Assembly (NCBI GenBank): GCA_024640445.1
Contig: JAHEEZ010000035.1
Location: 1 to 20,793 of the forward strand
DNA from: Acidobacteriota bacterium
GTDB lineage: Bacteria; Acidobacteriota; Blastocatellia; Pyrinomonadales; Pyrinomonadaceae
Direction of reading: 5' to 3'
Length of the DNA: 20,793 bases
This document shows, in pieces, positions 14,824-20,793 of this stretch (positions within the stretch are counted from its first letter, which is position 1; every line of letters begins with the position of its first letter). Position numbers and translations under genes: made by a program. Below the pieces are notes generated by a model. It ran no database searches. It was not told where the DNA came from and was given only the letters and a program-made list of their open reading frames with translations.

Positions 14824-16305
14824 ATGAAGGAATCACGAAGGGAATTTATCAAGAAAGCCGGATGCGCTATGGGGATGGTCACATTGGCATCTCAAGTGGA
14901 ACACTTCGGAAGGATGACAGCACTTGCCCAGAAGGTCGATGGAGGCAAGCGAAGGCGCGCGCGGCTGGGAAGCAACTACAAAGCGCTCGTTTGCGTATTC
15001 CTCGCCGGCGGGAACGATGGCAATAACACTATAGTGCCAATTCACAACGATGCCTCAGTCAGCAACTATTCGGTCTATTCGGCCGCGCGGGCACCGTTTG
15101 GACTCGCGATAGCCCAAAACCAACTGCTGCCCGTCTCAGTTCCGAGCATCGGAAACCTGAGTTACGGACTAAATCCGGCTTTCGGACCCCAAGCCAATGG
15201 AAACAACGGCATACACGAGCTTTGGGCACAGGGAAAATTGGCTTTCGCGACCAATGTCGGCACGCTCGTCAGTCCTATGACGAAGGCTCAGTATCAGAAC
15301 AATTCCGTAGCCAAGCCTTACCAGTTGTTTTCTCACCTGGACCAGGTTGTCCAGTACCAGGCGGGTAGATCCGATACGTTCTCATTCACAGGCTGGGGCG
15401 GCCGTGTCTCAGATAACATGAGCGAGACCAGCAACCCAAACGGTTTAGTGCCAATGATCACTTCAATCGACGGGTCCCAGTTGTTCACTGCCGGTCAGAC
15501 GACTCAACCGCTTGCGATAGCGGATTCAAATACGCCGCTTAACCAGGTACTCAATCCGATCGGTTTCGGCGACGATCCGGTTTCGCAAGCCAGGCTGCAG
15601 TCATTTAACGAACTTCGTGCTGTAGACAGGGATAATGGATACGTAGACGCCGCGAGCGCGATCACCGATTCAGCGATGGCAGCAAATGCGGCTTTGGCAA
15701 CCTTTCAGGATGTAACCGCCCCGTTCCCGAACACCAGTGTCGGCCGACAGTTGAAACAAGTGGCAAGGTTGATCAAGAAACAGGCCGACCTCAACATCGA
15801 CCGACAGATCTTTTATGTCGAAAGAGGCGGGTTCGACACCCACAACAACCAACTTGGCGCTCAGACGAACAATCTGGGGGAAGTAAGTCAGGCGGTAAGA
15901 GCATTCTACGACGAGATGGTCTTGCAGGGAATGGCGTCGGATGTGACCGTGTTTATGATGACGGACTTCGGGAGAACGATGAACCCCGCAGGTACCGGAG
16001 GAGCCGTAGGCAGTGACCACGGTTGGGGCAATCACATGTTCGTTTTAGGAGATTCCGTTAATGGGGGAAATTTCTATGGCGTGAATACGTCAAACGGGAC
16101 CCCATTCCCGAATCTCTTGATCGATGGCCCCGACGATGCGACCAACAATACGGCAAATGCGAGAGGTCGGTGGATTCCGACCACATCGGTGGAACAATAT
16201 GCCGCGACACTTGCGCGCTGGTACGGCCTGGCGGAAGAGGACATGACCGCAGTATTTCCCAACATCGGGAGTTTCCCCTCCTCTGATCTCGGATTCATGC
16301 TCTAG
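14824..16305 (+). CDS. DUF1501 domain protein with Tat signal
   Basis: The protein has 493 residues. It opens with a twin-arginine signal (SRREFIKKAG) and a likely cleavage site near TALA|Q at about 37, so it should be exported folded through Tat. DUF1501 proteins belong to the alkaline-phosphatase/sulfatase-like superfamily. Conserved stretches seen here are VCVFLAGGNDGNNTIVP (about 58-74), RGGFDTHNNQ (about 335), TDFGRTMN (about 380) and GSDHGWGNHMFVLG (about 397-410). The Asp/His residues in these are the expected metal ligands. Substrate unknown. It is the second gene of a tight pair with DUF1800, 5 bases apart, and a terminator follows. The pair is probably one functional unit at the cell envelope. 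Confidence 0.92.
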   Translation: MKESRREFIKKAGCAMGMVTLASQVEHFGRMTALAQKVDGGKRRRARLGSNYKALVCVFLAGGNDGNNTIVPIHNDASVSNYSVYSAARAPFGLAIAQNQLLPVSVPSIGNLSYGLNPAFGPQANGNNGIHELWAQGKLAFATNVGTLVSPMTKAQYQNNSVAKPYQLFSHLDQVVQYQAGRSDTFSFTGWGGRVSDNMSETSNPNGLVPMITSIDGSQLFTAGQTTQPLAIADSNTPLNQVLNPIGFGDDPVSQARLQSFNELRAVDRDNGYVDAASAITDSAMAANAALATFQDVTAPFPNTSVGRQLKQVARLIKKQADLNIDRQIFYVERGGFDTHNNQLGAQTNNLGEVSQAVRAFYDEMVLQGMASDVTVFMMTDFGRTMNPAGTGGAVGSDHGWGNHMFVLGDSVNGGNFYGVNTSNGTPFPNLLIDGPDDATNNTANARGRWIPTTSVEQYAATLARWYGLAEEDMTAVFPNIGSFPSSDLGFML

Positions 16306-16327
16306 AACCTTCCGGAAGTTAGAAATA

Positions 16328-16367
16328 AGGGCGGGCCTTCTTTTGAAGTGTCCGCCCTGTTATTCTT
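16328..16367 (+). terminator. Terminator of the DUF1800/DUF1501 operon
   Basis: AGGGCGG (16328-16334) pairs with CCGCCCT (16352-16358), with an inner CTTC-TTTT-GAAG stem, then a T-rich stretch (GTTATTCTT). It starts 23 bases after the DUF1501 stop. Confidence 0.8.
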
Positions 16368-16385
16368 GGCGCAGGCGGGCTATTC

Positions 16386-16415
16386 TTGACACTCGCTCGA
16401 AGCTGAAACTACACT
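16386..16415 (+). promoter_or_regulatory. Sigma-70-type promoter of pgsA
   Basis: A perfect TTGACA (16386-16391) and TACACT (16410-16415) are 18 bases apart, predicting a start near 16422 and a 26-base leader to the GTG at 16448. The -35 box lies inside one copy of a 17-base direct repeat. Confidence 0.55.
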
Positions 16416-16447
16416 TCTTGGTATCGGATCGATCATCGGCGTATAAA

Positions 16448-17143
16448 GTGAATTTACCCAACTACTTGACACTCGCGCGAATCTTCCTCGTACCGCTGCT
16501 GGTGGTCGTGCTACTCACGCCGTACACAGAGAGATGGTTCGGCATTCAAAGCTACGCGCTGGCTATCGGAATATTCCTCATTGCGACCATAACCGATATC
16601 CTGGACGGTCATCTGGCGCGACGCAGAAAACAGGTTTCAAAGTTTGGAGCGCTTCTTGACCCCATAGCTGACAAGCTCCTGGTTTCAGCCGCACTGATAG
16701 TCCTCGTGGAAAAGCACCTGGCACCGGCATGGGCCGTAGTTGTCATCCTTGGTCGCGAATTTGTTGTGACCGGTCTTCGATCGGTGGCGGCCACGGAAGG
16801 CATCGTCATCTCGGCACAGTCGGTAGGCAAGGTAAAGATGTGGTTCCAATGCATCGCGATAGTGGCGCTATTGGTCGCCGCCGCGAATTCACCTCCCCCG
16901 GTATCCAACTTCGGTTGGCAAGTCCCTGCGGCCTTCTGGCAGGTAACAGAAGTTCAGACCGCATTCTCCAATCTTTATTCAATGTCGCTTTCAACTAATG
17001 ATTGGAAAGTGTTCGGATATCTGGTCGGGAGGGGATCGCTCTGGCTTGCAGTGCTGACCGCTTTTTGGTCGATGTATGGATACTTCAGTTTCTTCTACCA
17101 GGAAAGCAAGAAAAAGGCGGCCAATGAGGCCGCCGCTAAATAA
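16448..17143 (+). CDS. pgsA: CDP-diacylglycerol-glycerol-3-phosphate 3-phosphatidyltransferase
   Basis: This integral membrane enzyme makes phosphatidylglycerol-phosphate from CDP-diacylglycerol and glycerol-3-phosphate, the committed step to phosphatidylglycerol. The full CDP-alcohol phosphotransferase signature is present: D50-x2-D53-G54-x2-A57-R58-x8-G67-x3-D71-x3-D75. I chose GTG 16448 because VNLPNYLTLARIFLVP matches the usual PgsA N-terminus; the frame stays open further upstream but would extend back over the promoter and into the previous terminator. No good Shine-Dalgarno sequence is seen. At 231 residues it is longer than typical PgsA (about 180-200), mostly through a loop of about 45 residues before the last membrane span (about residues 150-195). 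The last codons contain a hairpin that acts as terminator for the opposing gene. Confidence 0.92.
   Translation: MNLPNYLTLARIFLVPLLVVVLLTPYTERWFGIQSYALAIGIFLIATITDILDGHLARRRKQVSKFGALLDPIADKLLVSAALIVLVEKHLAPAWAVVVILGREFVVTGLRSVAATEGIVISAQSVGKVKMWFQCIAIVALLVAAANSPPPVSNFGWQVPAAFWQVTEVQTAFSNLYSMSLSTNDWKVFGYLVGRGSLWLAVLTAFWSMYGYFSFFYQESKKKAANEAAAK
17106..17134 (-). terminator. Terminator of the secreted-protein gene, embedded in the end of pgsA
   Basis: GGCGGCC (17116-17122) and GGCCGCC (17128-17134) form a perfect 7-base GC stem with a 5-base loop. On the minus strand it is followed by TTTTTCTTG. It serves the leftward gene ending at 17170 but lies inside pgsA codons for Lys/Ala/Asn/Glu. Confidence 0.75.
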
Positions 17144-17169
17144 GAATAAGTGAAGGTTTTGGTTCCCGC

Positions 17170-18171
17170 CTACTTAACTTCGACGTGATCTCCCGGGTGG
17201 ATCTCCGAGTTACTGCGAATGATTATCGCCGTCGCCGTGCTCTCTTTTACGTTCAACACCATTAGTTCACCAACGATCCTTCTGAGGGACGAAGGCCGTC
17301 TCGATTTGGCATTTTCCGATGTAACAACCGCTCCGGTCGCTTCGGGACCTTTCTTTCGGGCTGTCTGGTTAGAAAACTTCCCGCCTTTGTAGCGGTCGCT
17401 CTGATAGCCTTCTTCTCTGGCGTCGACAGATTCCCTCGGGACCTTCCTGTAGATGTTGCCGGTGCCGAGAGGTCTAAAGATCGTCAGAATGTCGCCTGCA
17501 TTCACATTGTCCTCAGCGCCGAGGTCGACGTAGACAACCATTTCCTCTCCAAGAAGTTCTGCGTTGTCGCGCGCCATGACGATTCGACCGGTAGCCTTGC
17601 CAGAAGGAGGAGCAAAATTATCCATTGGTTCGCGGACTTCGGAGATCGGACTCGTGCGTCTTGGAATCGGCTGTAGGATATCGCCCAGCATTAGCGAACT
17701 GCACGAGGTGGTCACTTCGACAACCGACACATCCCTCATGACCCGCTTGACCTCAACAGCACCGACTTCCTGAACGTAGAATCCCAGACTCCCTTTGCTG
17801 GTCCACTTTGTGTGAACACGGCCCCTGGGTCTGATCACTGCGAACATATCGCCTTCATTAATCCCATTGGCTGAGCCCGAATTGACGTAAAGGAGGTTCC
17901 CTTGGAAAAAGACGTGTTGGTCTTTCTCGTTCTCGGCGCCTACGATCTCGGCGTCTGTCGAAACCGGGGACTTCTGAATGAAGCCGGCACAATAGAGACT
18001 ATTGTCACCCGCCATCGGCATATCCATAAAGGACTCCTCGATCGGCAGAACCGTCGAGCGGTCCACTTTCTTGTTCAGGTCCGGTTGCTGGGCAGCGACC
18101 AAAGTGGTCATTGCAAGCGCGACTATAAGCGCACAAATGAGTTTGTCTGCAATAGCGTTATAAGATCTCAC
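17170..18171 (-). CDS. Secreted protein with duplicated FlgT-C-like beta domain
   Basis: The protein has 333 residues and starts at GTG 18171. That start is set by AAGGAG (18183-18178) with 6 bases of spacing. Residues 1-27 are a signal peptide (VAA|Q). The mature part has two similar halves. Each opens with a small beta motif (VNSGSANGINEGDMFAVIRP at about 96-115; VDLGAEDNVNAGDILTIFRP at about 215-234). Each closes with a G-x-x-x-V-x-x-V...GD segment (about 137-164 and 301-329). This fold pattern resembles the C-terminal domain of the flagellar protein FlgT, but flagellar genes are absent and I do not assign that role. A Pro/Ser linker joins the halves, and basic polar insertions lie at 240-300. 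It has a good promoter (18279-18308) and its terminator is inside pgsA. Confidence 0.72.
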   Translation of the reverse strand: MRSYNAIADKLICALIVALAMTTLVAAQQPDLNKKVDRSTVLPIEESFMDMPMAGDNSLYCAGFIQKSPVSTDAEIVGAENEKDQHVFFQGNLLYVNSGSANGINEGDMFAVIRPRGRVHTKWTSKGSLGFYVQEVGAVEVKRVMRDVSVVEVTTSCSSLMLGDILQPIPRRTSPISEVREPMDNFAPPSGKATGRIVMARDNAELLGEEMVVYVDLGAEDNVNAGDILTIFRPLGTGNIYRKVPRESVDAREEGYQSDRYKGGKFSNQTARKKGPEATGAVVTSENAKSRRPSSLRRIVGELMVLNVKESTATAIIIRSNSEIHPGDHVEVK

Positions 18172-18278
18172 GGGATTCTCCTTCTTGAATTAACTCTTGA
18201 TTGAAGTGCCTGTGTCTGAGGGATCCGTCGCCGATAAAGGCGCGTGGACAATGGCTTGGCCGCAATGCGGCTATTGGT

Positions 18279-18308
18279 ATCCTAACCGTTTTGAACAACA
18301 CCCGTCAA
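18279..18308 (-). promoter_or_regulatory. Sigma-70-type promoter of the duplicated-domain gene
   Basis: On the minus strand TTGACG (18308-18303) and TAGGAT (18284-18279) are 18 bases apart. The start near 18272 gives a leader of about 100 bases before the GTG at 18171. Confidence 0.55.
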
Positions 18309-18318
18309 TATCTTTTTG

Positions 18319-18333
18319 TAGTGTTAAACACTA
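18319..18333. promoter_or_regulatory. Perfect 15-bp palindrome upstream of the minus-strand promoter
   Basis: TAGTGTT-A-AACACTA is centred at 18326, about 54 bases upstream of the predicted minus-strand start, an activator-like position. CACCCG (18299-18304) and CGGGTG (18335-18340) form a further inverted pair, one on each side of the -35 to palindrome interval. Confidence 0.45.
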
Positions 18334-18403
18334 TCGGGTGCTGGCAAGGTCTTGTATGGAGGACGGTCCGGCCTACTTAGCTAACTTCCTGACACCTTCC
18401 CGC

Positions 18404-18432
18404 TTGCACTAGTGCACTGCTTTTTGTAGTAT
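18404..18432 (+). promoter_or_regulatory. Promoter of tRNA-Thr
   Basis: TTGCAC (18404-18409) and TAGTAT (18427-18432) are 17 bases apart, with a start near 18439 and a 29-base 5' leader. A perfect 12-base palindrome, TGCACTAGTGCA (18405-18416), overlaps the -35 box and spacer. Confidence 0.65.
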
Positions 18433-18467
18433 CTTTTTCTTGCGTTCGACCCGCGTCTCCGTATCAA

Positions 18468-18543
<76 letters not shown>

Positions 18544-18733
18544 AGATTCATAGCTTAAATTCAAAGAATTAGAATAAGCGGATTTGGCCAGACAGGCAGT
18601 TTACCCATTTCGCTTGTTGAATCACCTAGGGGCACAAGATCGAACACCGATCCGGACTCACCTTGTGGCTATATGAAGTCCGGGAGTTTTCGTCAGGGGA
18701 CGTTTTTCTATTTATCTTGATTCTTGCTGGAAC

Positions 18734-18892
18734 TCAAAAATACGTGTTGGGGCGCGTGTTCTTATCGACCGGGATGTCCATTCGCAGCAAAAGATTCTGA
18801 TAGCGGGAATCGGTACTGAGATGATCGTACAAGTAACTCGCCGTGACGTTAGTAAACAGAATTGTATTGCCTGACTCAAAGTCCTTTTCAAG
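18734..18892 (-). pseudogene. Displaced C-terminal tail of the winged-helix/TPR regulator (after a premature stop)
   Basis: Directly after the TAA at 18895-18893 the same frame stays open for 52 codons to a TGA at 18736-18734. The encoded text (LEKDFESGNTILFTNVTASY, then STDSRYQNLLLRMDIP) matches what ends related acidobacterial regulators, where a final TPR runs into an 'L-x-x-DPR(F/Y)-x-x-LLRRM' motif. It therefore looks like the original C-terminus, cut off by one codon change. Confidence 0.7.
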
Positions 18893-20512
18893 TTAAGAGA
18901 TAGCCTCGCCATATTCGTTCAACTCTGTATAGGCTTGAGCCAAATTGAATCCGGCCGCCACGCCTGTAGCGTGCTTTTCCTTGAGTTCCTCGATGACGCA
19001 CAGTGCTTCGGCGCGTTTTCCCGTCAGGCCAAAGGCGTAACCGAGGCTTCCAAGAAACAAACTACCTCTGCGCGAAAGTTCTACAGCTTTTTTCGCTTCC
19101 TCAATTGCTCCCTCGCCATCTCCAAGCTTCAATAGGGCCTCCGTCAGAAAGAAGTGCGTCATTACAAAGTTAGGCGACATCTCTAACACTCGCCACCATC
19201 CTTTGAATGCAGCTTCGGAATTTCCCAGGTTAAAATGAGCGACACCGACAAAAGTGTCGAAATGCGGGGAAAGCGGATCGAGTTCCTGGGCGAGTTTGAC
19301 CTCTTCCATAGCCCTATCGAACTTCCTCAGTGCGCGGAAATATTCTGCGTACCATTGGTGGGCCATCGCATAGCTTGGATTAAGTTCGATCGCAAGAGTG
19401 ATTTCCCGTTCCGCTTTTTCCCAATTTAGCGAGCGGAAGAAGAAATGGCCGAGCGCCGCGTGCGCCTCCGCCAAAGAATCGTCCGTCTCAACGGCGCGAG
19501 TTGCTGCCACTTCGGCCAAAGTCAAGGATTCGCCGGCGGGCGTTCCCGCATAAACTCCTACCAGCAGATAACAATCGGAAAGTCCCACATAAGCCAACGC
19601 ATATGTTGGATCTATTTGAATGGCTTCTTCGAACAGATTGATGGCTTTTCTTAGATCCTCGAGAGTGCGTTTGTAAAAGAAGAAGAGGCCTTGCAAATAG
19701 AATTCATGCGCTTCCGGTTTGTCGGTGCCGCGTCTCAAAACCCTAACTTTTTCCTCACCGAATAACTTTAGCTTGAGGGCATCAACCACGGCCAATGTGA
19801 TTTCATCCTGAACGCCGAAAATATCCTGCATATCGGCATCGTAGCGTTCCGACCAAAGACAAAAACCGTCTTTCGCGTTAACTAGCTGAACAATGATTCT
19901 CAAGCGTGCGCCCGCACGCCTGACGCTCCCTTCAAGCACGGTTTTGACATTCAAAGCCCTTCCGATCTCGCCAGTATCGACTTTTTTGTTCTTGAACGAA
20001 AAGGCAGACGTTCTCGCCGCGACCTTCAAATCTGCAATCTTGGCAAGCGCGTTTATCAACTCTTCCGCCAAACCATCACAAAAGTATTCGTCTTCGTCGT
20101 CGTTGGTTAGATTGACGAACGGCAAAACTGCAATTGATGAACTCTTTCGTGCTGCGTCCGTCTCGGTACCCCTTTTGGACGGGGTCACTTTGATTTTGCC
20201 GTTAAAACGATAACCGCGCCGATGTAGAGTTTCAATTAAAGGCGTGTTCGTGGAGGTAACCTTCAAAACTTTACGGAGAAGGTAAAGATTCTGTGTCAGA
20301 TTGCTGTCTTCGACAACCGCATCCCCCCAGATTATATTCATCAATTCGTCTTTGCAGAGTATTTCGCCTTGGCGATCAACCAACGCCAGAAGCGTTTCGA
20401 CGACCTTTGGCGGGAGGGGGATCTCCTGCCTTCTTCGGCTGAGTACCAGGTGCTGAGCATCGAGGCGAAAATCCTCAAACTCGAAGAGTTCGTTTCTGCG
20501 AGGCTTAACCAT
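18893..20512 (-). CDS. OmpR-type winged-helix / TolB-like / TPR transcriptional regulator, truncated
   Basis: From ATG 20512 the product has 539 residues. Residues 10-104 are an OmpR/CadC-type winged helix (LFEFEDFRLDAQ, VVEDSNLTQNLYLLRKVL, IETLHRRGYRF). Residues 125-245 are a TolB-N/FlgO-like domain (SSIAVLPFVNLT, FCDGLAEELINALA, LEGSVRRAGARLRI). TPRs run from about 260 to the end. Unlike CadC there is no membrane span between DNA-binding and TolB-like parts, so it should be cytoplasmic. These proteins are common in acidobacteria; they are presumed to bind DNA and sense through the TPRs. A TTG 33 bases upstream is possible but less likely, and no Shine-Dalgarno sequence favours either. The frame ends at TAA inside the last TPR; see the tail entry. 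It is divergent from the gene at 20720, whose promoter region could be its target. Confidence 0.85.
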   Translation of the reverse strand: MVKPRRNELFEFEDFRLDAQHLVLSRRRQEIPLPPKVVETLLALVDRQGEILCKDELMNIIWGDAVVEDSNLTQNLYLLRKVLKVTSTNTPLIETLHRRGYRFNGKIKVTPSKRGTETDAARKSSSIAVLPFVNLTNDDEDEYFCDGLAEELINALAKIADLKVAARTSAFSFKNKKVDTGEIGRALNVKTVLEGSVRRAGARLRIIVQLVNAKDGFCLWSERYDADMQDIFGVQDEITLAVVDALKLKLFGEEKVRVLRRGTDKPEAHEFYLQGLFFFYKRTLEDLRKAINLFEEAIQIDPTYALAYVGLSDCYLLVGVYAGTPAGESLTLAEVAATRAVETDDSLAEAHAALGHFFFRSLNWEKAEREITLAIELNPSYAMAHQWYAEYFRALRKFDRAMEEVKLAQELDPLSPHFDTFVGVAHFNLGNSEAAFKGWWRVLEMSPNFVMTHFFLTEALLKLGDGEGAIEEAKKAVELSRRGSLFLGSLGYAFGLTGKRAEALCVIEELKEKHATGVAAGFNLAQAYTELNEYGEAIS

Positions 20513-20719
20513 CGTGAAACCAAATTGAGAAATAATTGAGTTCAAATCCGAAGACGATTGCGCAGCCTCCTTGCTAGGTTAACTGTGGAGCGCACAATTA
20601 TTAGGAAGACGACCACTGATGGAAATAGTGTCAGTCATTCTAGTCTCCCGCTGCCAAAACATACAGCTTTTTTCGGCACAGGTAATTCGGCGTTTACTAA
20701 GAAACAGAGGAGAATTCTT

Positions 20720-20793
20720 CTGAATCTAAAAATCAAATTAGCGGCGATATTTGCAATGCTCGCAATGACGATCGGTTTGTTTTCATCAACTCC
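20720..20793 (+). CDS. Secreted protein, N-terminal fragment, probable CTG start
   Basis: The window ends inside this gene, so only 24 codons are seen. They encode a typical signal peptide: (M)NLKIK, a hydrophobic LAAIFAMLAMTIGLF, then SST. AGGAGA (20708-20713) stands 6 bases before CTG 20720-20722, ideal spacing, and no ATG, GTG or TTG lies in frame nearby. The first ATG (20755) would remove the basic n-region. Product unknown. It is divergent from the winged-helix/TPR regulator across about 200 bases, an arrangement often seen for a regulator and its target. Confidence 0.55.
   Translation, partial: MNLKIKLAAIFAMLAMTIGLFSST

Noticed and set aside
18690..18715. CGTC-AGGG-GACG followed by TTTTTCTATTT, considered as the tRNA or regulator terminator
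   Set aside because: The stem has only four pairs and it is 150 bases beyond the tRNA; too weak to list as a terminator.
18712..18912. 66-codon minus-strand frame overlapping the end of the winged-helix/TPR regulator
   Set aside because: It is in a different frame from the regulator and its tail, and its sequence has no family likeness; the tail in the regulator frame does.

Overview
The window fits a Gram-negative, free-living bacterium with balanced base composition, most likely an acidobacterium of the Blastocatellia/Pyrinomonadales kind. This is inferred from gene content only: the adjacent DUF1800 and DUF1501 secreted proteins, a regulator built from an OmpR-type winged helix, a TolB-like domain and TPRs, and many starts with little Shine-Dalgarno sequence. 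No phage, transposase, CRISPR array or rRNA gene was seen.

Layout. 1-3103 (minus): N-terminal part of a large alpha-2-macroglobulin-like protein, cut by the window edge. 3532-5271 (plus): PspA/IM30 and a membrane-anchored coiled-coil protein, ending in a terminator. 5464-6447 (plus): a RimK-like ATP-grasp enzyme. 6523-8969 (minus): two TPR membrane proteins, one with a PH-like domain and one YfgM-like. 9236-11036 (plus): an ECF sigma factor and its zinc-binding membrane anti-sigma factor, with a sigma-E-type promoter upstream and a 376-base foldable spacer between the genes. 11181-12392 (plus): an AttH/CrtC-type lipocalin-like protein. 12641-16305 (plus): the DUF1800-DUF1501 pair. 16448-17143 (plus): pgsA. 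17170-18171 (minus): a secreted protein with an internal duplication. 18468-18543 (plus): tRNA-Thr(UGU). 18893-20512 (minus): a winged-helix/TolB/TPR regulator with a premature stop. 20720-20793 (plus): the start of a secreted protein that appears to use a CTG start.

A recurring theme is envelope maintenance: a periplasmic protease trap, PspA with a putative membrane partner, a YfgM-like protein, a sigma-E-like stress circuit and phospholipid synthesis. That these work together is inference from family roles and proximity.

The points most worth checking are: (1) the in-frame stop at 18893-18895, after which the reading frame continues for 52 family-like codons; (2) the 23-bp inverted repeat and nested hairpins between sigma and anti-sigma genes; (3) the GAACAA-N16-TCTAA promoter of the sigma gene; (4) the uncharacterised PspA-linked membrane coiled-coil protein; (5) a 17-bp direct repeat with an 80-base offset around the pgsA start; (6) a terminator embedded in the last codons of pgsA that serves the opposing gene; (7) perfect dyads placed at three promoters.
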